Positions 7,978-15,563 of a stretch of 64,000 nucleotides of DNA are shown here, one piece after another; the first letter of the stretch is position 1; each line of letters begins with the position of its first letter. The notes beneath the pieces are model-generated. The model searched no databases. It was not told the DNA's origin and saw only the letters and a list, made by a program, of their open reading frames with translations. This stretch comes from Betaproteobacteria bacterium. GTDB taxonomy: Bacteria; Pseudomonadota; Gammaproteobacteria; Burkholderiales; SG8-39. The stretch covers positions 1 through 64,000 of the forward strand of contig SCTY01000047.1 of NCBI GenBank assembly GCA_004297625.1. Reading direction: 5' to 3'. A program made the translations under genes and the position numbers.

Positions 7978-9080
7978 AGCCAGGGCATCAGCGAGGCGTG
8001 AATCACATCCGGCACGCCGTGGCCGCCGACCGACTTGATGGCGAGATCGACGTCCTTCAGGCCGAAGCGATGCGTGGTGATCTTCTCCAGCGGAAAGCGC
8101 TTGGACGCGAGCTGCGCGAGCGCCAGCTCGCACGCCTTGTAGCTGTGGCCGCGAGCGCTCTTGAGCGTGATGAACTTCACCGTCATGCGCTCGAGCGGGA
8201 AATTGGGAAATTCGCGCAGCTCTCCCTGGACTACCATCGTCCCGCCCTTGCGCTTGAGCGCTTCGATGCCGAGAAGAATCGGGATGGCGCCTGCGCCCGC
8301 GGTGCAGTCGAGCACCACGTCGACGCCCTTGCCACCGGTGATGTCTTTGACGCGCGCCAGCGGGTCTTCTTTCTGTACGTCAATGACGTGGTCGGCACCC
8401 AGCGCTTTTGCCATTTCGAGTCTTGCAGAATCCGTCGAGGTGCCGGTGACGATGATGAGCGAGGCGCCCGCCTGCTTGCAGATCACGGTCTGCGACAGGC
8501 CCTGCTGGCCGGGCCCCTGGATCAGCACCGTTGAGCTGTAGCCGACGCCGCCGTCGAAAAGCGACCATTCGACGCCGTTCGCCATCGGCGTGACGAGCCC
8601 CGCCAGCTCGGCGCTCACGCCCTTCGGCACAGGGTGCAAGACCGCGTTCCAGGGCAGGTACACGTACTGCGCGAAGCCGCCCCAGAGGTGCGGCGCGCGC
8701 TCGGCGGAGGTGTAGCCGTAGCGGATGCCTTCCGGGTTGGTGCGCCAGTCGGTGTTCTCGCAATGGCGGTACTGTCCCTGGTGGCACCACTCGCACTTGC
8801 CGCACATCACGTAGTGCTCGACGAAGACCAGGTCGCCTTCCCTGAACCCCTTGCGCCGCGTGAACTCGCGCCCGGCCTTTGCGATGACGCCGATGTTCTC
8901 GTGCCCCATGATCACCGGCGCGTTGGACGGCGGCGTCTGGTAGAGCTTGACATCGGTGCCGCATATTCCCGCGACCTCCATCTTCATGAGGGCGCTGTCC
9001 TCGGCGATCTCAGGCATGGGAAACTCGCGGAACTCGGTCCGGCTGGGCCCTGTCCTGACGGCGGCCAATACTTTTTCCAT
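7974..9080 (-). CDS. Zinc-dependent medium-chain dehydrogenase
   Basis: 368 residues. The catalytic zinc site is present: GICGTDVKLY (Cys), MGHENIG (His-Glu). A structural zinc loop with four cysteines follows, CGKCEWCHQGQYRHC. The NAD(P)-binding Rossmann domain starts near residue 180 with IQGPGQQGLSQTVICKQAG. The family oxidises alcohols or polyols; the substrate is not predictable. The MFS gene overlaps its stop codon. A solute-binding protein gene is divergent, 148 nt away, so this may be a small catabolic unit. Confidence 0.88.
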   Translation of the reverse strand: MEKVLAAVRTGPSRTEFREFPMPEIAEDSALMKMEVAGICGTDVKLYQTPPSNAPVIMGHENIGVIAKAGREFTRRKGFREGDLVFVEHYVMCGKCEWCHQGQYRHCENTDWRTNPEGIRYGYTSAERAPHLWGGFAQYVYLPWNAVLHPVPKGVSAELAGLVTPMANGVEWSLFDGGVGYSSTVLIQGPGQQGLSQTVICKQAGASLIIVTGTSTDSARLEMAKALGADHVIDVQKEDPLARVKDITGGKGVDVVLDCTAGAGAIPILLGIEALKRKGGTMVVQGELREFPNFPLERMTVKFITLKSARGHSYKACELALAQLASKRFPLEKITTHRFGLKDVDLAIKSVGGHGVPDVIHASLMPWL

Positions 9081-9228
9081 CGCTTAAGTTTCTCATGTTC
9101 ACAAAATACCCGGACCGGGCAGACGCCGCCTTGCGTGTGAAACGGTGGGCGCGCTCGGTGCCCCCGGCGCCGGCTGCGATTGCTGCTGACGCCGGGAAAG
9201 ACGTAGGATTCGCGCCGAGGAGGAAGCT

Positions 9229-10128
9229 ATGCAGAAAGTCAAAGCGTCGATGATGAACGCGATCCACGACCTGCCGCTGCTCGTGGCGCGCGACGAAGGT
9301 TTTTTCCGAGACGAAGGACTGGACGTAGAGATCCTGCGCACGCCGGGCTCGGGGCAGCGCGACTCGGATCACCAGGCGCTGCGCGCCAACGTCTTCGAGC
9401 GCACCATGGAGGCGCTCTACGACCAGGGCGCCTGCGACCAGTTCAGGATGTGCGAGTGGGGCGTGATGAAGCGCGCCGTGGAGTCGAACGTCAACGCCGG
9501 GCACCGTCCCGCCAAGATCGTGGCGCTCGGTTCGGCGATGTCGACCTTCGCCATCGTCGTCGATCCGAAGTCGCGCATCTACGAGCCGGAGCAACTGAAG
9601 AACAAGCCGATCGCCGTGAGCCCGTACAACGGCTCGCACTTCACGACGTTGAAGCTGCTCGAGGGCTTCCTCAAGCGCGAGCAGATCAAGACCGCGTTCG
9701 CCGGCACCATGAAGGAGCGCATCGACGCCCTGGCGCGCGGCGAGGTCGCGGCGGCGAGCCTCATGGAGCCGTGGATCAGCGTCGCCGAGAAGCGCGGCAT
9801 GCGCGTCGTCATGGAATCGCATTCGACGCGCAGCGAAGCGGCAGGCGACGAGCTCGACGGGCCGACGCTGGCGAAGATGTTCCGCGCGCAAGCCGAGGCG
9901 GCGAAAGCGATCGAGAGGAGCCCCGGGCGCTACGCGCGCTACCTCATCGACGAGGCAGGCGGGCTACTCGAGCCGAAGGACCTCAAGCTCGAGCGCATCC
10001 TCAATGCTCCGCCGGAGCCCTACACGCGCGAGCGCTTCGAGCACACCTATCGCTGGACGCTCGACTGGGGGCTGGTCGCGCCCGGCGCGACCTACGAGAA
10101 CACCGTCGACAACCGCGCCTGGCAGTAG
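9229..10128 (+). CDS. NMT1/SsuA-type solute-binding-like protein without signal peptide
   Basis: 299 residues. MQKVKASMMNAIHDLPLLVARDEGFFRDEGLDVEIL is the start of the periplasmic-binding fold used for nitrate, sulfonate, thiamine precursor and phthalate-type ligands. Unlike transported binding proteins, it has no signal peptide before the first strand. The ribosome-binding site GAGGAGG fits this ATG. It may be a cytoplasmic enzyme of the same fold (compare THI5-type or dihydroxyphthalate decarboxylase-like proteins) rather than a transporter part. No ABC permease or ATPase is adjacent. It is divergent from the dehydrogenase gene. Confidence 0.7.
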   Translation: MQKVKASMMNAIHDLPLLVARDEGFFRDEGLDVEILRTPGSGQRDSDHQALRANVFERTMEALYDQGACDQFRMCEWGVMKRAVESNVNAGHRPAKIVALGSAMSTFAIVVDPKSRIYEPEQLKNKPIAVSPYNGSHFTTLKLLEGFLKREQIKTAFAGTMKERIDALARGEVAAASLMEPWISVAEKRGMRVVMESHSTRSEAAGDELDGPTLAKMFRAQAEAAKAIERSPGRYARYLIDEAGGLLEPKDLKLERILNAPPEPYTRERFEHTYRWTLDWGLVAPGATYENTVDNRAWQ

Positions 10129-10158
10129 CGCGCTTCTAAACCGCGTGGATGGGACCGC

Positions 10159-10554
10159 TTACGCTTGCCTTGCCCGAAGGTGGGCGGCCAGATCGCGGTC
10201 GAAGTTCAATGTGTGACTCGCAACCCACTCCTGCAGGAACTGCATCAGCTTGGCGCTCTGGCAGGCAAATCGGCCCGCGTGCAGTTGCGCGCGACAACGG
10301 GCGATCTGGTCAAGGATCTCGCGATGTTGCTCCGCATGCACCGCCGCATCCCCGTAGTCCGTTTCCGCCATCAGCCGCTCTTCGATGGCGAAATGGGCGG
10401 CTGACATTTCGTGGAGCGCCTCCACCTGCTGGAGCAGCATGCGCTCGTCGCCATTGGAGTGCGCCTTGTGGGCGAGGTCGGCTGCCGCGGCAAGCTCGCG
10501 GTGCTGGTGATCCAGTACGGCGTGGTCGAGCGAAAGCCGCGAGTCTTCGCGCAC
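10159..10554 (-). CDS. Bacteriohemerythrin
   Basis: 131 residues from a GTG at 10554, chosen because GGAGAAAG lies about 8 nt upstream and an FNR-type promoter fits just before it; an upstream frame to 10599 is less likely. The di-iron ligands of hemerythrin are all visible: LDHAVLDHQHREL (His), HFAIEERLM (His-x3-Glu), HAEQHREIL (His) and HTLNFDRDL (His-x4-Asp). It binds oxygen reversibly and could sense or store O2. It lies downstream of a CBS-domain gene on the same strand. Confidence 0.88.
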   Translation of the reverse strand: MREDSRLSLDHAVLDHQHRELAAAADLAHKAHSNGDERMLLQQVEALHEMSAAHFAIEERLMAETDYGDAAVHAEQHREILDQIARCRAQLHAGRFACQSAKLMQFLQEWVASHTLNFDRDLAAHLRARQA

Positions 10555-10609
10555 GGTGCGCTTTCTCCGATAATTGCAATCATTCTTGCCAGCAAACACC
10601 TCGAATCGT

Positions 10610-10623
10610 TTGACCTATCTCAA
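10610..10623 (-). promoter_or_regulatory. FNR/CRP-family box upstream of hemerythrin
   Basis: TTGA-N6-TCAA dyad (plus strand TTGACCTATCTCAA). Its centre is about 41.5 nt upstream of a start site predicted by the minus-strand -10 AAGAAT (plus 10582-10587). This is the class II activation geometry for FNR/ANR. The gene start at 10554 would then have a 21-nt leader with a Shine-Dalgarno sequence. Confidence 0.6.
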
Positions 10624-10690
10624 GACGAGGCTCTCGAGCCTGACCGCGCCCGCACCCGTTTTGCCGCGGTCGAGTACTAGAACCCCGATT

Positions 10691-11122
10691 TCAGGCGTGC
10701 CGACGAATGTGCTTGCGCCTGCGCGCTTCGGCTTCGAACTCCTCCAGCTCGGGATCGAGGGCGTTGCGCGCAGATACGATTCCGACCGGCCGGTCGTTCT
10801 CGATCACGGGGGCATGACGAAAGCCGTGCTCGTGCATGAGGAGCATGGCGTAGCCGAAGGATTCGTCCGGGGTGACGGTATTCGGGTCGGGGGTCATGAC
10901 CTCACCCAGGCGGGTGGTTTCGGGATCGCGTCCCTTCGCGATGACCCGGTAGACGGCGTCGCGCTCGGTGAAGATGCCGACCAGGCGCTCCTCCTGCACG
11001 ACGAGCACCGCGCTCACCTTCTTTTTCGCCATGAGCTTCGCGGCGTCGGCAACGGTGGTTTCGGGAGGCGCCATAAGCACCTTCTTGCGCTCCATCACGC
11101 TCGCGATCGGTAAGCCGAACAT
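10691..11122 (-). CDS. Two-CBS-domain protein
   Basis: 143 residues with two CBS modules: VMERKKVLMAPPETTVADAAKLMAKKKVSAVLVVQEERLVGI (first) and VMTPDPNTVTPDESFGYAMLLMHEHGFRHAPVIENDRPVGIV (second). Each has the beta-alpha-beta core ending in the G-[IV]-[FV] strand, and the first is followed by FTERD. Stand-alone CBS pairs bind adenine nucleotides and often appear in low-oxygen or stress regulons. The C-terminus is basic (EARRRKHIRRHA). A perfect FNR-type box lies upstream. A paralogue is at 44109-44534. Confidence 0.9.
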   Translation of the reverse strand: MFGLPIASVMERKKVLMAPPETTVADAAKLMAKKKVSAVLVVQEERLVGIFTERDAVYRVIAKGRDPETTRLGEVMTPDPNTVTPDESFGYAMLLMHEHGFRHAPVIENDRPVGIVSARNALDPELEEFEAEARRRKHIRRHA

Positions 11123-11178
11123 TGCCGTGGTCCCCCGTGTCTATTGCGTTCAAGCTAGCCAAAACCCGTACGCCGGCT

Positions 11179-11192
11179 TTGATGACGATCAA
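11179..11192. promoter_or_regulatory. Perfect FNR/ANR box between CBS and SDR genes
   Basis: TTGATGACGATCAA is an exact TTGAT-N4-ATCAA palindrome. For the CBS gene on the minus strand, a -10 TAGCTT (plus 11152-11157) predicts a start near 11144-11145, which places the box centre at -41 to -42. This is the classic position for FNR activation. For the SDR gene (start 11213) the box is only about 20 nt upstream, so there it could only repress. Confidence 0.75.
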
Positions 11193-11212
11193 GGATTGAT
11201 GCGGCATCCTCC

Positions 11213-11887
11213 ATGCCGACCCTCCTGATCACCGGCGCAAGTCGCGGGCTCGGCCTCGAGCTTGCGCGCCAATACGCGCACGACGGCTGGCGCGTCATCG
11301 GCACCGTGCGCGAGGCGCCAGCGGGCCGCAAGGTGGTGAAGCTCGGCGCCGAGAGCCTGACTCTGGACGTCACCGACGCGGCTCAGCTCAAGCAGCTGGC
11401 CGCCCGCCTCAAGGGCGTGCCGATCGACGTTCTCTTCTGCAACGCCGGCATCAGCGGCAAGCGCGGAACGGCTCTCGGCAATTTCGACTTCGCCGAATGG
11501 GAAAGGGTGCTGCGCGTCAATCTTCTCGGCGCCGCCGCGGTGATCGAGGCGCTCGTCGACAATGTCGCCGCGAGCGAGCGCAGGATCGTTGCCGTGATGT
11601 CGAGCCGCCTCGCCTCGATCGCCGAGTCGAGCGGGATGACGATCCCCTACTCCACCAGCAAGGCGGCGCTCAACCTGCTCGCCAAAGCGCTCGCCGCGAA
11701 CCTCGCGTCGCGCGGCATTATCGTCGTCGCCCTGAGCCCCGGCTGGGTCAAGACCGACATGGGAGGGCAATCGGCTCCCTTGACGCCGGAGCGCTCGGTC
11801 CACGGCTTGCGCCAGGTGATCGCGCGGCTGCGCGCGGAGGATTCCGGGAAGTTCCTGTCTTACGACGGCTCGATCCTCCCCTGGTAG
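11213..11887 (+). CDS. Short-chain dehydrogenase/reductase (CsgA/carbonyl reductase-like)
   Basis: 224 residues. The coenzyme site TGASRGLGLELA (TGxxxGxG), the NAG motif (FCNAGIS), a Ser in the catalytic strand (VAVMSSRLAS) and YSTSK (YxxxK) are all present. C-terminal PGWVKTDMGG is usual for the family. It should be an active NAD(P)H oxidoreductase with an unknown carbonyl substrate. A weak ATCCTCC stretch precedes the ATG. The gene lies alone between divergent CBS and convergent YbaK genes. Confidence 0.88.
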   Translation: MPTLLITGASRGLGLELARQYAHDGWRVIGTVREAPAGRKVVKLGAESLTLDVTDAAQLKQLAARLKGVPIDVLFCNAGISGKRGTALGNFDFAEWERVLRVNLLGAAAVIEALVDNVAASERRIVAVMSSRLASIAESSGMTIPYSTSKAALNLLAKALAANLASRGIIVVALSPGWVKTDMGGQSAPLTPERSVHGLRQVIARLRAEDSGKFLSYDGSILPW

Positions 11888-11895
11888 GCCGCGCG

Positions 11896-12357
11896 CTAGT
11901 GCAGGCGTAGCGGCTGCGCCGAGCGCATGAGCTCGCTGAAGTCGGCGCCGGTCATTTGCACCAGCGTGCAGTGGTCTCCGCCCTCGAAGTACACGTCGGG
12001 CTTTTCCGCGAGCTTCTCGTCCCAGAACGTCGGCAGCCCGTAGGCTTCGCCCACGGCCGGCACGGCGCCCAGCGCGCAATCGGAGAACAGCTCGAGCAGC
12101 TCCGGCTCGGCGGCGAGCCACAGATCCCGGCCGAGCGCCTCGCTCAGCTCCTCGACGTCGATGTGGCGATGAGCCGCGACCACGGCAACGAGGTAGCCTT
12201 CGCGGTCCTCGAGCACGATCGCTTTGGCGAGGCGATCGGGCGGCACGTGCGCGTAATGCGCCGTCTCCATGCTCGACTGGCTCGCGCGGTGACCCACCGG
12301 ACGCCACGCCAGGCCGTGCTCCGCGATGTAGTCCTGCACGCGATAAGCGATCGACAT
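11896..12357 (-). CDS. YbaK/EbsC-type aminoacyl-tRNA deacylase
   Basis: 153 residues covering one YbaK domain. Visible elements are VPPDRLAKAIVLEDREGYLVAVVAAHRHID, with the Lys normally needed for deacylation (AKAIVL), and GALGAVPAVGEAYG-like turn ALGAVPAVGEAYGLPTFWDEKL. FEGGDHCTLVQM is the family C-terminal strand. Members remove misacylated amino acids from tRNA-Pro or tRNA-Cys. A strong AGGGAGGT precedes the ATG. An FNR-type dyad lies at 12407-12420. Confidence 0.85.
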   Translation of the reverse strand: MSIAYRVQDYIAEHGLAWRPVGHRASQSSMETAHYAHVPPDRLAKAIVLEDREGYLVAVVAAHRHIDVEELSEALGRDLWLAAEPELLELFSDCALGAVPAVGEAYGLPTFWDEKLAEKPDVYFEGGDHCTLVQMTGADFSELMRSAQPLRLH

Positions 12358-12406
12358 GCGACCTCCCTGCGACAGGAAGGTGATACACCCGCCGCCGCGC
12401 GGCGTG

Positions 12407-12420
12407 TTGACTCAGGTCAA
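12407..12420 (-). promoter_or_regulatory. FNR/DNR-type dyad upstream of ybaK-like gene
   Basis: TTGAC-TCAG-GTCAA is a perfect inverted repeat. It overlaps the stop codon of the adjacent hydrolase gene. A minus-strand -10 TATCAC at 12380-12385 would put transcription start near 12373 and the dyad centre near -41. Symmetry with C/G inner bases is closer to a DNR/NNR-type site than to classical FNR. Confidence 0.5.
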
Positions 12421-13263
12421 GCCGCGCAGGAACTGGAGCACGCGCGCCGGCGCGGCGTCGGCGGTTTGTTGCTCGGGAAGAACGTCCCAGTATTCGGCGC
12501 GCGGCAAGCATTCTTCCAGGTAGCGCGCCGCGGAGGTGGCGTGCGAGGCGTCACGCCCGGGAACGATAAGTGCAGGAATGTCGAGGCGCATCAGGTCCTC
12601 GGGTTCCGCGCCCGGCGCGGTGTCGCGGTCGTAGAGCGCGCGGCACATCTCACCGACGATGCGCTTGTACTCCTCCTTGTTCTGCGCCGAGAACGTCTCC
12701 GCGAACGCGCGGTCGTGCCGGATCACGGCCGCCCACGGTCCCACGCGCGGATCTTCGCCGAAGCTCTTGCCGCTGGAAATTGCGAGCGCCGCAATCTCGG
12801 CGAGGCCGTGGTTCTCGACATGGTCGAGATGGTTGGCGAAGCGCTGATGGTAGTTGATGCGGTACTTCGCTCCGCCGACCGGCCAATAGAGCACCATGCT
12901 CTGCACCATTTCCGGGTAAGCCACGGCGAATGCCGCGACCGGGCAGCATCCCATGCATGCGCCCATCAGGTGCGCGCGCTCGATGCCCAGGTGCTCGAAC
13001 AGCCCCTTGCCCTGCGCCACGTAATGCGCCCAGGTGATGACCTCGACGCGGCCACCCGAAGTTCCGGACTCGCGCCGGTCGAAGACGATGCAGCGGTATT
13101 GCTTCGGCAGATGCTCGAGCAGCTTGACGCGGCTGTAGATGCCTTGCGTGCGCCACTTCTCGATCGTCGCATCGAGGCCGCCGGGCGAGTACATGAGCAG
13201 CGGCGGCCCCTCGCCTATCACCTCGTAGTGCGTGGCGATGCCGTCGATGGTGACGCTAGGCAG
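12412..13263 (-). CDS. Alpha/beta hydrolase with Cys in the nucleophile elbow; probable CTG start
   Basis: About 283 residues if translation starts at CTG 13263, which has AAGAGGA 7 nt upstream and restores the usual first strand PSVTIDGIATHYEVIGEGPPLLM. A GTG at 13221 would cut this strand. The oxyanion loop region (YSPGGLDAT) and the core fold are present. The nucleophile elbow reads GACMGC, with Cys in place of Ser, as in dienelactone hydrolases. A late Asp (VPGRDASH) may be the acid. It sits downstream of LigK/LigJ genes and overlaps the end of a PanB-like remnant, so a role in aromatic or carboxylate breakdown is plausible but unproven. Confidence 0.78.
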   Translation of the reverse strand: MPSVTIDGIATHYEVIGEGPPLLMYSPGGLDATIEKWRTQGIYSRVKLLEHLPKQYRCIVFDRRESGTSGGRVEVITWAHYVAQGKGLFEHLGIERAHLMGACMGCCPVAAFAVAYPEMVQSMVLYWPVGGAKYRINYHQRFANHLDHVENHGLAEIAALAISSGKSFGEDPRVGPWAAVIRHDRAFAETFSAQNKEEYKRIVGEMCRALYDRDTAPGAEPEDLMRLDIPALIVPGRDASHATSAARYLEECLPRAEYWDVLPEQQTADAAPARVLQFLRGLT

Positions 13264-13523
13264 GGCGCTGTCCTCTTAGATGCCGCGCGACGTTCGCGTA
13301 GTTTTCGGCGCTCGAATCGGCATTGGAGGCCGCGTAGCCAATGGCGGCGCCCGCCATGCGCAGCCGCCCGTCGAGCCATGGTCCGCCGCGCTTCACGCCG
13401 CGCCGCACCGCCTTGCACGCGATGAGCATTTCATCGATCTTCGCCATCTCGGTGTCCCACCACCACCGCAACGATCTTCTTGCCCCCGCGCTTCATCTCT
13501 TGCAGCGAGGCAATCGTCGTCAA
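13256..13523 (-). pseudogene. Ketopantoate hydroxymethyltransferase (PanB)-like remnant
   Basis: Reading on the minus strand from TTG at 13523 (overlapping the LigK stop) gives TTIASLQEMKRGGKKIVAVVV, close to the start of PanB-family proteins. A one-base shift in a GTGGTGGTGG run then leads to WDTEMAKI, followed by DEMLIACKAVRRGVKR, which resembles the PanB region EM..H.RAV.RG.KR, and then GGPWLDGRLRMAGAAIGYAASNADSSAENYANVARHL from the C-terminal part. Most of the barrel is missing between these blocks. The reading is frameshifted and internally deleted, so it is not functional. Confidence 0.6.
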
Positions 13524-14191
13524 ACCTTATAGCCCTTTTCCCTGAGCGCCTTGTCGACCCAGCCGCGATCCACGGTGCCGGCCTGGATCTGCTTCATCGC
13601 GGCGGTTTCCTTCTCCAGGATGGCCTTCGCCGAGGCGAGCACGCGCTCGGCCATTTCCTGCGGCACCGCCACCAGCCCGTCGGCGTCGCCGACGATGATG
13701 TCGCCCGGCATGACGGGCATGCCCGCGATCGAGATCGGCACGTTGATCTCGCCCGGGCCGTTCTTGTACGGCCCGCGGTGCGTCACCGCGCAGGCATAGA
13801 CCGGATAAGTGCCGGCGGCGATCTCGGCGGAGTCGCGGATCGCGCCCCAGATGACCATGCCGGCGACGCCGCGCTGCCGGGCGCGCGACATCATCAGCTC
13901 GCCGATGATCGCGTAGTCGCCGAACCCGCCTGCGTCGACCACGATCACGTCGCCCGGCTTGGCCGTGTCGAGCGCCTTGTGCACGAGGAGGTTGTCGCCC
14001 GGAGCGGTCTTGACCGTGAACGCCGGCCCGGCCAGCTTGCCCTGCTTGTGGATCGGGCGCAGCTGCGGGCCGCTCGCATAGAGCCGCTCCATGCTGTCGG
14101 AGAGATGCGGCGTCACCATGCTTCCGAGCTCGGCGACGAGCTTGGGATCCGGGCGCTTCGGGATATCGAGAATCCTCATCGACGCGCTCAT
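13520..14191 (-). CDS. ligK: 4-carboxy-4-hydroxy-2-oxoadipate aldolase-like (RraA family)
   Basis: 223 residues, near the 227 typical for LigK/GalC aldolases. The RraA-fold signature is clear: GDVIVVDAGGFGDYAIIGELM, then GMVIWGAIRDSAEI with the Arg-Asp pair that binds substrate carboxylate and metal, and NVPISIAGMPVMPGDIIVGDADGLV. Such enzymes cleave 4-carboxy-4-hydroxy-2-oxoadipate to pyruvate and oxaloacetate, the last step of the protocatechuate/gallate 4,5-cleavage pathway. The LigJ-like hydratase gene, which catalyses the previous step, lies just upstream. A second ATG 12 nt in (MRILDIP) is an alternative start. Confidence 0.82.
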   Translation of the reverse strand: MSASMRILDIPKRPDPKLVAELGSMVTPHLSDSMERLYASGPQLRPIHKQGKLAGPAFTVKTAPGDNLLVHKALDTAKPGDVIVVDAGGFGDYAIIGELMMSRARQRGVAGMVIWGAIRDSAEIAAGTYPVYACAVTHRGPYKNGPGEINVPISIAGMPVMPGDIIVGDADGLVAVPQEMAERVLASAKAILEKETAAMKQIQAGTVDRGWVDKALREKGYKV

Positions 14192-14192
14192 C

Positions 14193-14306
14193 TTGACCCC
14201 CTGTCAAGGGGGTCGCGAGTGAAACGAGCGGGGGGTTGGTTTTCAGAAAAGCGAACCCCCCGCTCGCGAAAGACGCTCGCTCCCCCCTTGACAGGGGGGC
14301 GGCGAG
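14193..14306. repeat. Nested inverted repeats between ligJ and ligK
   Basis: Inner arms CGAGCGGGGGGTT (14225-14237) and AACCCCCCGCTCG (about 14253-14265) pair perfectly around a short loop. Outer arms around 14196-14212 and 14281-14299 also pair through GACAGGGGG / CCCCCTGTC. Each outer arm is itself a small palindrome (CCCCCTTGACAGGGGG type). The structure could pause or partly terminate transcription between the two genes. It abuts the LigK start codon. It looks like a REP-class element, with a different sequence from the GGGTC family elsewhere in the window. Confidence 0.75.
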
Positions 14307-14318
14307 AAAAATCTGCAG

Positions 14319-15350
14319 TCATCGCTTCTCCTTGCGCTGCTTGAGAATCTTGTCGAGCCGCGGATAGACGCGGCGCGCATTGCCCTCGAAGATCTTGTGG
14401 CGGTCGGCTTCCGAGAGCCCTTTCAGCTGGTCGACGTAGCGCTTGGTATCGTCGTAATGGTGGCCGGTCGTGGGGTCGATGCCTTTCACCGCGCCGACCA
14501 TCTCGGAGGCGAAGAGGATGTTGTCCGCCGGGATCACCTTGGCGAGCAGCTCGATGCCCGGAAGGTGATACACGCACGTGTCGAAGAACACGTTCTTCAG
14601 CACGTGCTCGGCAAGCGGCGGGCGCCCCATGTCCTGGGCAAGGCCGCGGTAGCGCCCCCAATGGAACGGCACCGCGCCGCCGCCATGCGGAATGACGAAG
14701 CGCAGCGTCGGGAAATCCCTGAAGAGATTGCCCTGGATGAGCTGCATGAACGCCGTGGTGTCGCCGTTGATGTAGTGCGCGCCGGTGTGATGGAAGTTGG
14801 GGTTGCACGACGAGGACACGTGGATCATCGCCGGCACGTCGAGCTCGCACAGCTTCTCGTAGACCGGGTACCAGTGCCGATCGATGAGCGGCGGGTCGGT
14901 CCACATGCCGCCCGACGGATCGGGGTTCAGGTTCACGCCGACGAACCCCAGCTCGTTCACGATGCGCTCGAGCTCGGGGATGCAGTTCTTCGGCGACACG
15001 CCGGGAAATTGCGGCAGCTGCCCCACGCCGACGAAGTTGTCGGGCAGCAGCTTGCAGATGCGGTACAGGAGGTCGTTGCAGAGGGTCGACCACTGCCTGC
15101 TGATCGCCTCGGTGCCGACGTGGTGTGCCATGCCGCCGGCGCGCGGCGAAAACAGCGTGAGGTCTCCGCCGCGCTGCTGCTGGAAGTTGACCTGCGGCTG
15201 AACGCTCTTGATCAGCGTCTCGTCGCTGATGCCGAGATCCGTGGAGCCCGGCTTGCGCGCCGGGTCCGCGAGCCCCGCGAGCTGCTTGTCGCGGAAGCCG
15301 TGGAGCGCCGCCGGCTCCGTGGTGTAGTGCCCGTGGATGTCAATGATCAT
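14319..15350 (-). CDS. ligJ: 4-oxalomesaconate hydratase-like amidohydrolase (LigJ)
   Basis: 343 residues. MIIDIHGHYTTEPAALHGFRDKQL carries the HxH metal motif and matches the LigJ N-terminus as I know it. Further metal ligands are VPAMIHVSSSCNP (His), VIPHGGGAVPFHWGRYRG (His), and the late acidic strand ILFASEMVGAV, where the usual Asp is replaced by Glu as in LigJ. The enzyme hydrates 4-oxalomesaconate to 4-carboxy-4-hydroxy-2-oxoadipate. The ligK-like gene follows after the inverted repeat, so the two last steps of 4,5-cleavage are paired. The ring-opening dioxygenase genes (ligAB) are not in the window. Confidence 0.85.
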   Translation of the reverse strand: MIIDIHGHYTTEPAALHGFRDKQLAGLADPARKPGSTDLGISDETLIKSVQPQVNFQQQRGGDLTLFSPRAGGMAHHVGTEAISRQWSTLCNDLLYRICKLLPDNFVGVGQLPQFPGVSPKNCIPELERIVNELGFVGVNLNPDPSGGMWTDPPLIDRHWYPVYEKLCELDVPAMIHVSSSCNPNFHHTGAHYINGDTTAFMQLIQGNLFRDFPTLRFVIPHGGGAVPFHWGRYRGLAQDMGRPPLAEHVLKNVFFDTCVYHLPGIELLAKVIPADNILFASEMVGAVKGIDPTTGHHYDDTKRYVDQLKGLSEADRHKIFEGNARRVYPRLDKILKQRKEKR

Positions 15351-15563
15351 GGCCGATCCGAATGGCTGTCCATCGCCCGTGATACGCGCCGCTCGCTTCG
15401 CCGCTCATGGCGTCGCCGCGCGCGCGGCCCGCGAATTGGGTGAGACCAATGGTAAAGCCGATTCGGTCGCCGCTCAGCGTCGGGTTCGCAAGCGGGGTGC
15501 GCGCGCTCCCCGACCGGCCGCGTTTCACGCGGGGCTCCTCCCCGCCCTCATTATAATCAGCCG

